A DNA stretch of 47,251 nucleotides from Nostoc indistinguendum CM1-VF10 (lineage in GTDB: Bacteria > Cyanobacteriota > Cyanobacteriia > Cyanobacteriales > Nostocaceae). Location: positions 1-47,251 of the forward strand of contig JAHHHS010000056.1 of the NCBI GenBank assembly GCA_019359215.1, in the 5' to 3' direction. A model generated the notes under the pieces. That model did no database searches. It was given only the letters and a program-made list of their open reading frames with translations, and was not told the DNA's origin. A program made the position numbers and the translations under genes. The stretch's first letter is position 1. Each line of letters opens with the position of its first letter. Shown here in pieces: positions 25,871 through 33,823 of this stretch.

Positions 25871-25918
25871 AGCAGGGAGCAGGGAGCAGGGAGATGAGGG
25901 AGATGAGGGAGATGAGGG
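25871..25918. repeat. Tandem array (AGCAGGG)x3 followed by (AGATGAGGG)x3
   Basis: Three exact 7-mers are followed without a gap by three exact 9-mers. An AATGCCC-type period-7 stretch (25937-25960) comes next. It lies 65-110 bp upstream of holA. Confidence 0.85.
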
Positions 25919-25982
25919 AGACAAGAAGAATAACCAATGCCCAATGCCGAATGCCCCATTTCCTAATATACGAGGTTAGTCT

Positions 25983-26972
25983 ATGCCAATCTATGTTTAC
26001 TGGGGTGAGGATGATTTTGCTATGGAAAACGCGATCGCTATGCTGCGCGATCGCGTCCTCGATACCGACTGGATAAGTTTTAATTACACTTCATTCACGC
26101 CAGATCAAGCTGATGCTGCTATCCAGGGGTTAAATCAGGTCATGACACCCACTTTTGGGGCTGGTGGGCGCTTGGTATGGCTGATAAATACTACCCTGTG
26201 CCAGCACTGTCCAGAGAATGTTTTAGCGGAACTGGTGCGATCGCTACCAGTCATTCCCGAAAACTCATTTTTATTGCTCACTAGCCGCAATAAGCCAGAT
26301 GAACGCCTCAAATCCACGAAATTGTTAAAACAATTTGCCACCGAATTCCGAGAATTTCCCCTCATTCCGCCTTGGAAAACCGAATTGCTGGTGCAATCTG
26401 TTAATCAAGCAGCTCAGACTGTGGGCGTGAAACTAACTGCCAATACTGCCCACTTATTGGCAGAATCTGTAGGAAATGATACACGTCTTCTTTATAATGA
26501 GTTAGAAAAACTGCGGCTATATGCCCAAGGTAGTAACAAACCTTTAGATCCAGATACTGTTACTAAGTTAGTAAGAAATACTACCCAAAATAGTTTACAA
26601 TTAGCAGCAGCAATTAGAACAGGAGATACAGCTAAAGCTTTGACAACCTTGGCGGATCTGAACAATGCTTCCGAGCCGGGATTACGGATAGTTGCCACGC
26701 TGATTGGACAATTTCGCACCTGGCTCTGGGTGAAGATTATGATAGAAAGTGGTGAGCGCAATCAACAAGCGATCGCTACTGCTGCTGATATTGGTAATCC
26801 CAAACGGATCTACTTTTTACAGCAAGAAATCAAGCTTCTTTCTGTACAACAGTTAATTTCTTGCTTACCCCTACTACTGGAGTTAGAAGTCAGTCTCAAG
26901 CAAGGAGCATCAGAAATGCTAACACTCCAGACTAAAGTAATTGAACTTTGCCAAGTTTGCCGAGGAAGTTGA
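25983..26972 (+). CDS. holA: DNA polymerase III subunit delta
   Basis: Clamp-loader subunit that opens the beta ring. 329 residues is standard for HolA. The N-terminal part (IYVYWGEDDFAMENAIAML) has the degenerate P-loop region of delta. The middle contains LLTSRNKPDERLKSTKLLKQF, and the helical lid shows AHLLAESVGNDTRLLYNELEKLRLYA, a well-conserved family stretch. ATG 25983 has GAGG nine bases upstream. Monocistronic, divergent from the DUF1868 gene. Confidence 0.93.
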   Translation: MPIYVYWGEDDFAMENAIAMLRDRVLDTDWISFNYTSFTPDQADAAIQGLNQVMTPTFGAGGRLVWLINTTLCQHCPENVLAELVRSLPVIPENSFLLLTSRNKPDERLKSTKLLKQFATEFREFPLIPPWKTELLVQSVNQAAQTVGVKLTANTAHLLAESVGNDTRLLYNELEKLRLYAQGSNKPLDPDTVTKLVRNTTQNSLQLAAAIRTGDTAKALTTLADLNNASEPGLRIVATLIGQFRTWLWVKIMIESGERNQQAIATAADIGNPKRIYFLQQEIKLLSVQQLISCLPLLLELEVSLKQGASEMLTLQTKVIELCQVCRGS

Positions 26973-27081
26973 CAATCAAATATAAAAGCTTAATGAATTG
27001 AACAGTTGCTGGAACTTCCAACTCCGAAAATAATTCAAAGTCCTTATAATATCCCTGATGTAGTTCTCTGTCACACAGTAT

Positions 27082-27564
27082 ATGAAAAAAATTTCTGATT
27101 TGTTTCCCCGATATAGCCGAAAACGAATTCTTTCCCAATCATTCTTTTTCGGTGCGATCGCGGCTGTGAGTGTAATTTCTAATGCGTTTTCATTGAGTTC
27201 AAAAGCTTATGGTCAAACTCCACCACCAATAGTTAACAATACTGAAATCGACAGCTATGCTCAAGCCGTGCTAGCAATGGAGCCAGCCCGCCAAAACGCC
27301 TTTGAAGAAATTAAAAAACTTATTGGCAATGGAGAAATCCCCCAGATTGTTTGTAACGATCCTAACAGCATAAGTGGTCTTCCAAAGAAGGCTCAACATA
27401 TTGCAGTGAATTACTGTAAGCACGCTCAAGAAATTGTCCAAGTTAATGGGTTGAAATTTGATCAGTTCAACAAAATTACTATAGAACTACAAAATAACGA
27501 TATCTTAAAACGGCAGGTTTACAATACCTTATTACGTTTACAAAAAAGTCCTGAATCTCCGTAG
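27082..27564 (+). CDS. Secreted DUF4168 protein
   Basis: 160 residues. The export signal (about 1-44: FFFGAIAAVSVISNAFSLS then KAYGQ) is followed by a DUF4168-type helical domain: EIDSYAQAVLAMEPARQNAFEEIKKLI, then VNGLKFDQFNKITIELQNND and LLRLQKSP at the end. Two cysteines in the middle (C92, C113) may form a disulfide. The family is widespread in cyanobacteria and proteobacteria and has no known function. Confidence 0.82.
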   Translation: MKKISDLFPRYSRKRILSQSFFFGAIAAVSVISNAFSLSSKAYGQTPPPIVNNTEIDSYAQAVLAMEPARQNAFEEIKKLIGNGEIPQIVCNDPNSISGLPKKAQHIAVNYCKHAQEIVQVNGLKFDQFNKITIELQNNDILKRQVYNTLLRLQKSPESP

Positions 27565-27782
27565 TAAAAATGGCGTAAGACCACTTGCATTAAAGGGAGA
27601 GATAGTAAGTGTAGTATTGCTTTTTTACCAAACGTTGCGAGTATTGATTCATAAAATACTTGTTTTTGAATATTAGGTTAATGACTAATAATTTATTGCA
27701 TTTTACAAATGAATTTTTATCAAGGAAGAATAAAACCATGAATTTTGAACAAGAAAATATCTGAATCTAGGGCTTTAAAACC

Positions 27783-27808
27783 ACCACTAAAGATGTATAT
27801 TTAGTGGT
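27783..27808. terminator. 9-bp perfect hairpin
   Basis: ACCACTAAA / TTTAGTGGT with an 8-base loop. It could terminate transcription from either side of this convergent gap. T richness is moderate. Confidence 0.55.
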
Positions 27809-27811
27809 ATT

Positions 27812-27849
27812 CAATGAGTGAGTGGCTCTTTTGAATTTCTCACTCATTG
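27812..27849. terminator. 11-bp perfect hairpin next to the LuxR-type gene stop
   Basis: CAATGAGTGAG / CTCACTCATTG with a 16-base loop, 30 bp from the stop of the leftward gene at 27880. Confidence 0.55.
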
Positions 27850-27879
27850 ATTCTGAATTCTTCGATACCCTACTACCAT

Positions 27880-28491
27880 TCAATCATAAGACATATTTGC
27901 TTGGCGCTTGGTGTGAATATTTTTCATGTGCTTTTTCACAGTGTTTATGGTGATGTAAAGCTTAGTGGAAATTTCTTTGTAGCTGTAGTTGCTTCTATAG
28001 AGAAACCAAATTTCAGCTTCTCGCGGTGTCAGGTCAAATTTTTTAACTTCAGTGAGTGCTACATTTTTCACAGATTCATATTGATTTTCTATAGTCACCA
28101 ATAAACAAGGTACTTCAAACCCATCTAAATCTAGCAGTCTCACCCTAATCCGAAAAATATTTGACTTATCAAGCACAATCTCATCTGACAAAATTAGTAG
28201 TTCGTCAGAAAACAAATCTCGGTTATTGAACAACGATTCACAAAGCTTCCAGATGGCTGGTGGTACAAAATTTTGGTTGAAGTTGCCTTGATTAAATTTA
28301 CAACAAAGGCGACGAGCAGATGCATTAGCATGAACTACTTCACCAGTGTGGTTTAAAATTAATATACCGTCTTCTAAACCTTCAATTACTTCTTGTAAAA
28401 AATCAGCTCGCTTCGATTCATATAAGCCAATACTTTCTAGCTTTTGTGGTTCGACTAATGTTTTTAATAATGTCTTGGTTACGGCGATCAT
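27880..28491 (-). CDS. PAS-like / LuxR-type HTH transcriptional regulator
   Basis: 203 residues. The N-terminal sensor (about 28-130) is PAS-like: EVIEGLEDGILILNHTGEVVHAN. The C-terminal LuxR helix-turn-helix (about 148-197) shows LTPREAEIWFLYRSNYSYKEISTKL then YITINTVKKHMKNIH. The PAS ligand is unknown. It lies downstream of the giant hybrid kinase on the same strand, but 680 bp separate them. The ATG at 28491 has no obvious Shine-Dalgarno. Confidence 0.85.
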   Translation of the reverse strand: MIAVTKTLLKTLVEPQKLESIGLYESKRADFLQEVIEGLEDGILILNHTGEVVHANASARRLCCKFNQGNFNQNFVPPAIWKLCESLFNNRDLFSDELLILSDEIVLDKSNIFRIRVRLLDLDGFEVPCLLVTIENQYESVKNVALTEVKKFDLTPREAEIWFLYRSNYSYKEISTKLYITINTVKKHMKNIHTKRQANMSYD

Positions 28492-29170
28492 AATAAAAAC
28501 TGTAATGTATAAAATACTGTTTATTAGTTAGCTTTATGGGGTTTGAAAGATGCACTATCTATTTTTTGCATGATTATCTAAATAAAGTGGGTGAATATTA
28601 AAGATAAATCATACTAATGGCAGCAACCACAAGTATTGTTAAGACTATTTCTTTGAAATACTCAATTTGCCATTTATATAGTTTGTTTGGATTAAATTAG
28701 ATTACATAATTTAAATACAATTCTACAATTGCCTATTTCGGAATTTACTTCCAATCAGCTTTAAATAAGTTATCCCCTCTAGTACCGCAACGCGAAAGTC
28801 AAAATTCAAAATTCAAAAGTATTATGGAATAAGCTATTTATGGATTTTCGATGGTCTGCTTATTTCCGCCGTACTGTATGTACTATTGATACCGTTAACA
28901 TGGACTAAAGGAGGAAAAGAGCGGGCTTTTTTAAGGTGAAGCCATTATCTTGGCTATTGAAGCCACTTCTACTAAATAGCGATCGCTCCAAAAGACAACA
29001 ATTATTCATACTGAAATAAAAATATACATCTAAATATTTTGACAATGCAGGTATCCACCAACTACGCTAAATTACAAAGAAAAACTGCTTTTTAGTAATT
29101 GGGAAACAATTGGAATTTTGTATAAATTTTGATATTAGGAAAAAGGACAATGCCCCATGCCCCATTTTCT
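28492..29170. other. Intergenic region between LuxR-type gene and hybrid kinase
   Basis: AT-rich, no ORF called. It includes an (AAAATTC)n heptamer stretch at about 28799-28819 and an ATGCCCC repeat at 29150-29168 next to the kinase stop. The rest shows nothing recognisable. Confidence 0.55.
28799..28819. repeat. STRR heptamer (TCAAAAT)n
   Basis: GTCAAAATTCAAAATTCAAAAG, period 7. It is the reverse-complement version of the TTTTGAA array inside the hybrid kinase at 33369-33391. Confidence 0.75.
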
Positions 29171-32100
29171 CTAAGTCCGTCCAGCAAGTCTGGCAACTAC
29201 TGTAGTTAACTCAGCTGCCTCAATAGGTTTAGGTAAATGTAGCTGATAACCTTCTTGTATAGCTCGCATCCGATCCTCTGCCCTAGCATAGGCTGTTAAC
29301 GCTGCGGCTGGAATATTTCCTCCTAGTTCTGGTGGTTGCGATCGCACTTTGCGGATTAAAGAATAACCATCCTCATCGGGCATAGCGATGTCACTGACTA
29401 GAACATCTGGTTTCCACTGTGTAATGACCTGCAATGCCTCTTGAACCGATTCTACAGCCTGAACTTCGGCTTGGCACTGTTCGAGGACTGTAGTAATGAA
29501 GTCACGGGTATCGGCTTGGTCATCTACAACCAGTACGCGCACGCCAAGGAGGGAGAGCGAGGGAAGAGGAGAGCGCAGTGGGAGAGGCTGCAAGGCTGTG
29601 AGGGGAGGACTTTTCAAAAGTGGCAACTTGACTGTAAACGTTGCTCCTTGCTCTTTACCTGGACTATTTGCGTGGATAGTACCGCCATGTAATTCTACTA
29701 AATTACGCACGATCGCTAATCCTAGTCCTAATCCACCATAGGTTCTAGTGCTAGAACTATCAGCTTGACGAAAGCGATCAAAGACATAAGGAAGAAAATC
29801 AGGGCTGATACCAATGCCTGTGTCAATTACCTGAATTTGGGCATATTTATCCGTTGTCTGTTGTTTTTCTTGGTCAATCACGACAGACAATTGCACCTCT
29901 ACCCGTCCTCCTCTGAGTGTGAATTTAATGGCATTGGATAGCAGATTCCAGATTATTTGTTGCAAGCGCTCGAAATCCCCGGAAACTAAGAATTGAGAAT
30001 TTTCACCAAGCAAATTGTCCTCTGAGTGCTGACTGGTTTGGGATTTTACTTCTGGAGATTCTATATTTTTGTGATTGATTTCTAATCCCAAATCTGAATT
30101 TTGCGCGAAAGTGACCACGGGAAGTATCCCCGGTGGCGCATTTCGCGTTTCTTTTGAAGGAATCAGGGAAAATCTTAAATCGATTTCCTTAGATTGGGCG
30201 GCGAGGCTAACAGTCTCAATAGCTGACTCAATCATCGGAACCAAATTACAAGTACGGACATTAAGGCGTAACTTGCCTCTCATCATCCGTGATATATCCA
30301 GTAGGTCTTCAATTAGCTGGGTTTGCGCCTTAACATTGCGCTCAATTGTCTCCGTAGCCCTAGCCATTTGGGTTTCACTAAGCTTGCCTCGTTTCAGTAA
30401 TTGCGCCCAGCCAAAGATGGCATTGAGGGGCGATCGCAATTCATGAGACAATATTCCCAGAAACTCACCTTTCATGCGGTTAGCTTCTTGCAACTGCTCA
30501 GTTTGTTCTTGCAAAGAAGCAATTAAACTAGCTCGTTCCATTGCGATCGCTATTTGGTCGCATACTGCTTGCATCATCCCCTTTTGATTCTCGGTGAAGC
30601 TTAACCGAGTGCGACTGCCAAAAGAAAGAGTACCTAACAAGCGTCCTTGGGCGATCAATGGGTAGGCATAATAAGCAGTAATGCCTAAAGAGCGAATGAA
30701 TTCTGTGTGTGAGTCAGTGGATTGTTGCACATTCTCTAGAGCTATGGAATGGCGTGAGAGCGCTACATTACCAGAAACCCCTTGACCAAATGCCAACGAC
30801 TCAATTTCCTTTGCCACTTCTGAGGAAATACCACTCGAAGACCCCAACCGCATTACTTGAGAGTTATCCTCAACCAAATAGTTCAAATAAACATCTAAAC
30901 CTATTTGCTCTCTTAGTTTTCGGTAGACGCTATCCATTAGCAGTACTGGTTCCTGGCTTGATAGTAAATCGTTGGCTGTGTCAAATAGTAGCTTTAGCCT
31001 TTTGTAACCTAACGAGAGGGCTTTTTCTGCCTGCTTGAGGTTGCTAATCTCTTGGAACACCAAGATACAGGTAGCCGGATGACCGTGCATTGCTGGTAAG
31101 GTATCAGCAAATATGAGTAGAGAGCGCACACCAGATGGAGTGTGCCAGTCTACCTCCAATCCATTCAGGCGTTCGCCAAGGGCAACCCGCACTCCTGGCA
31201 TTTGTTCATTGGGGATGCGATCGCCAGCCGCATCTGTATAATGATAAACTGTGTGATACTCCTCGGCTGGCACACCTTTGGGAAATTCGCCCCCAGCTAA
31301 TTCGTTAGCAGAGCGATTGGCAAAAGTTACCCGCGCCGTTCCTGGTTCGATAAACAGCAATGGTCTTGGCATCAGATTTAACACATCCTCCAGCCATTTT
31401 TGCTGATTCAAGAGTGCTTCCTCTGTTTGTTTGCGCTCCGTAATATCTAAAAATGCACCAACGCTTCCTCTGGTTTTACCCTCTTCATCAAACAAGGGTG
31501 CAACATACTCCAACAGATTGACAATTTTTCCATTTTCATGGATAATATCCAGTTCACAATCCAGAACTTCGGCACCATGAGCAGCAGAATATTGCATTGG
31601 GAGTTCTTCTGCTGACAGTTCTCTTCCGTGGCGGTAGATTTTAAAGCTTGTCGGTTTTTGGCCCAAGGGAGCACTGAGGGAGGCATTTGTATTTGGTAAT
31701 ATCCCCAACTGCTTGGCAAAAGCAGGGTTAACCTTAATATTTTGGCATTCTGGATCTTCGGCAATGCCAATTCCAATGGGAATTACCTCCAACAGAGTTT
31801 GTAACTCAGTAATGCGGCGCTGTAAATCCTTGTTTAGTTGTAAGATTTTTTCCTTAGCCAGTTTTTGTTCGCTAATGTTGCGAGTCACAGTTGCTAAGGC
31901 AATTGGCTGACCTGTATTGTTGTCGGTAACAGTGAAGATATTGTAATCAACTGGTATTGGTTGACCTGTTTGGAGATGGCGAAAGCAGAATTCTCCCTGC
32001 CAGCGCCCTTGTAATAGCACAGTTGGCAGTATATATTGTTGAAAATAGGCTTTGTCTTTGGGCATAGCGTAATCTAATACTGCTTTTTGCCTCACTTCAT

Positions 32101-33637
32101 CAAGGCTTGCAAAGCCTACCAGCTTTTGACCTGCATCATTTATGTAGAGTAATTGACCCTCAAGGGTAGCGATGCCGATAAAATCAGAGCTATTTTCTAC
32201 CAGCGATACTAATTTTTGCTGTTCTGCTTCTGCTTGCTTGCGTTCGCTCAAGTCAAGGATAAACGCTACTGACTCTTCCCGTTTTTCTCCTAGCAGCACG
32301 TAACCTACTAAAACTGGGATGCGGCTACCATCTTTGCGGATATATTCTTTCTCATAAGGCGTACAAGCAGCGTTAATATTTGCTTGTGCTTCGGCGACAC
32401 CTCGCTCATCCAAGTATAAATACTCTGGTGGTGTGATATTGCTCCAACTTAATCTACCTGTTAACAAATCCTCCCGCGTGTAACCAATCATCCTCAGAAA
32501 TTCGTCGTTTGCCTGCTGGATGCCGCCATAGACGTTGCCAAATAGAATGCCGATGACGTTAGAATCTACAAAACTTCTCAGTTTAGCTTCCTGAGTTCTA
32601 AGTGCTTCCTGGGCAAGATCGCGCTGTTTGCTGAGGCGTTCAATAACGCTGGCACTTTGCCAAATCAAAATCGTAAAAATCACAATCAGGATGATCGCAA
32701 ACAGCGACATTGCAAACGCCGGGCCGTATTTTTCTGCTCGTTGACCTTCAACGATTATCCACCCCAATACAAAAGGTACTGCGATCGCGGCAATTAATAA
32801 ACGACGGGCAAGTAAACCGCCGTAGGTATCACTTGTAACTACTCTCATTAACCCTTGTTCTGCCCGCACCCACAGAATTCCCATATTTAATAAGCTGAAC
32901 AACACCGCTGTATGTAAAGCCATTGATGTTGTATAGGGGGCAAGTCCGTAGAGAGCTTTCACTTTATAGGCATAGCCCATGAACGCCTGAAAGGAAATTA
33001 AAGTAGCGATCAGTACGATAATCTGAGCATACCAACAACTGCGGCGGTTTTTTGGATGAACCAGAAGTTGTAGGGCGACGCTAACCAGCACAAAGTTCAG
33101 TGCTGTGTTCACCCCCATTCGCCCTGGATGCGATGTCGCTATACTAGTTGGCGAATCACGAAACAGTAGCTCGTCAATGCCAAGATTCCAGCCAAACAGA
33201 TATTGACAGAGTGTGAGCGCAGAAATTGTAGTAACCGCTATTGCAGATACTCTAGAGATTAAAAGAGTGGGAAAGTTGGGGAATAATTTTGTTAGCGCGG
33301 CGTAAGCCTTCTCTAAGAGAGGCTTTGCCAACGGTACGCCTTCTCTACGAGAGGCTGCGCTAACGTCATTTTGAATTTTGAATTTTGAATTGTTTTCTTC
33401 CCCTGTTAAAAACAGCCACAGCGATATACCACACAGCACAAAACATAGCGCTGTGTTGGCTTTCATTGTGGCAAGGCTATCAGGGAAGCCGCGCTTAAGA
33501 ACTTCAATGCCAAAACACCAACCAACTAGTACCAAGCTGCCAACAAAAACAGCGATCGCACTTGCGATTTTTGCCACAAGTGAATTTGTAGGGATTTTAA
33601 ATATATCTTGCAGCCGCAAGCGGTTAATATCCAACAT
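29171..33637 (-). CDS. Hybrid sensor histidine kinase with membrane domain, multiple PAS, GAF and receiver
   Basis: 1488 residues. Several N-terminal membrane helices (about 25-325) precede PAS domains starting near 345 (NVIGILFGNVYGGIQQAN), 478 (SSDFIGIATLEGQLLYIND), 615 and 745. A GAF domain (about 885-1040) follows. The HisKA H-box is SHELRSPLNA with phospho-His near 1065. The HATPase_c domain has N-box NLLSNAIKF, G1 DTGIGIS and G2 GGLGLGLAIV. The C-terminal receiver has DVLVSDIAMPD with phospho-Asp near 1416. Palindromic and heptamer repeats interrupt it in frame at residues about 83-116 and 1164-1178, and the linker before the receiver is purine-repeat-like. No partner DNA-binding regulator is in the same operon. 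The signal is unknown. Confidence 0.93.
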   Translation of the reverse strand: MLDINRLRLQDIFKIPTNSLVAKIASAIAVFVGSLVLVGWCFGIEVLKRGFPDSLATMKANTALCFVLCGISLWLFLTGEENNSKFKIQNDVSAASRREGVPLAKPLLEKAYAALTKLFPNFPTLLISRVSAIAVTTISALTLCQYLFGWNLGIDELLFRDSPTSIATSHPGRMGVNTALNFVLVSVALQLLVHPKNRRSCWYAQIIVLIATLISFQAFMGYAYKVKALYGLAPYTTSMALHTAVLFSLLNMGILWVRAEQGLMRVVTSDTYGGLLARRLLIAAIAVPFVLGWIIVEGQRAEKYGPAFAMSLFAIILIVIFTILIWQSASVIERLSKQRDLAQEALRTQEAKLRSFVDSNVIGILFGNVYGGIQQANDEFLRMIGYTREDLLTGRLSWSNITPPEYLYLDERGVAEAQANINAACTPYEKEYIRKDGSRIPVLVGYVLLGEKREESVAFILDLSERKQAEAEQQKLVSLVENSSDFIGIATLEGQLLYINDAGQKLVGFASLDEVRQKAVLDYAMPKDKAYFQQYILPTVLLQGRWQGEFCFRHLQTGQPIPVDYNIFTVTDNNTGQPIALATVTRNISEQKLAKEKILQLNKDLQRRITELQTLLEVIPIGIGIAEDPECQNIKVNPAFAKQLGILPNTNASLSAPLGQKPTSFKIYRHGRELSAEELPMQYSAAHGAEVLDCELDIIHENGKIVNLLEYVAPLFDEEGKTRGSVGAFLDITERKQTEEALLNQQKWLEDVLNLMPRPLLFIEPGTARVTFANRSANELAGGEFPKGVPAEEYHTVYHYTDAAGDRIPNEQMPGVRVALGERLNGLEVDWHTPSGVRSLLIFADTLPAMHGHPATCILVFQEISNLKQAEKALSLGYKRLKLLFDTANDLLSSQEPVLLMDSVYRKLREQIGLDVYLNYLVEDNSQVMRLGSSSGISSEVAKEIESLAFGQGVSGNVALSRHSIALENVQQSTDSHTEFIRSLGITAYYAYPLIAQGRLLGTLSFGSRTRLSFTENQKGMMQAVCDQIAIAMERASLIASLQEQTEQLQEANRMKGEFLGILSHELRSPLNAIFGWAQLLKRGKLSETQMARATETIERNVKAQTQLIEDLLDISRMMRGKLRLNVRTCNLVPMIESAIETVSLAAQSKEIDLRFSLIPSKETRNAPPGILPVVTFAQNSDLGLEINHKNIESPEVKSQTSQHSEDNLLGENSQFLVSGDFERLQQIIWNLLSNAIKFTLRGGRVEVQLSVVIDQEKQQTTDKYAQIQVIDTGIGISPDFLPYVFDRFRQADSSSTRTYGGLGLGLAIVRNLVELHGGTIHANSPGKEQGATFTVKLPLLKSPPLTALQPLPLRSPLPSLSLLGVRVLVVDDQADTRDFITTVLEQCQAEVQAVESVQEALQVITQWKPDVLVSDIAMPDEDGYSLIRKVRSQPPELGGNIPAAALTAYARAEDRMRAIQEGYQLHLPKPIEAAELTTVVARLAGRT
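30104..30147. repeat. Palindromic repeat inside the hybrid kinase gene (between HisKA and HATPase)
   Basis: CGCGAAA (30104-30110) and TTTCGCG (30141-30147) are perfect complements. Within them GACCACGGG and CCCCGGTGG form an inner stem around AAGTAT. It is translated in frame as part of NAPPGILPVVTFAQ, an unusual insertion before the N-box region. Confidence 0.65.
33291..33364. repeat. Palindromic dispersed repeat inside the hybrid kinase gene (N-terminal)
   Basis: GTTAGCGC (33291-33298) and GCGCTAAC (33357-33364) bound a 74-bp unit containing two further CCTTCTCTAAGAGAGG-like palindromes. On the coding strand it yields DVSAASRREGVPLAKPLLEK. This peptide pattern is typical of a dispersed Nostocales repeat read in frame. 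Confidence 0.8.
33369..33391. repeat. STRR heptamer (TTTTGAA)x3 inside the hybrid kinase gene
   Basis: Three TTTTGAA units directly adjoin the palindromic repeat and encode the NSKFKIQN stretch. Intergenic relatives occur at 28799-28819. Confidence 0.8.
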
Positions 33638-33823
33638 TAAGTATTCTCTAACCGCATCTATCTAGCGTATTAAACCACCGTATTTCTTACGGTTTAACGA
33701 TCTCTATCTTTTGTATTGTATGTTTCCCATTGACTTACTTTTCATCTATCTTTATGCATATTTTGTGTTGCATAATTGAGAATCAGAAATAATGTTGGTT
33801 AAAAAACCATCTTTGTGAATATT

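Larger units (their letters stand above)
27565..27879. other. Convergent intergenic region with two strong hairpins
   Basis: No ORF. Two perfect hairpins (27783-27808 and 27812-27849) lie near the 3' end of the leftward LuxR-type gene. Confidence 0.65.

Noticed and set aside
25871..25960. CRISPR array
   Set aside because: Units are 7-9 bp and contiguous, with no spacers of unique sequence.
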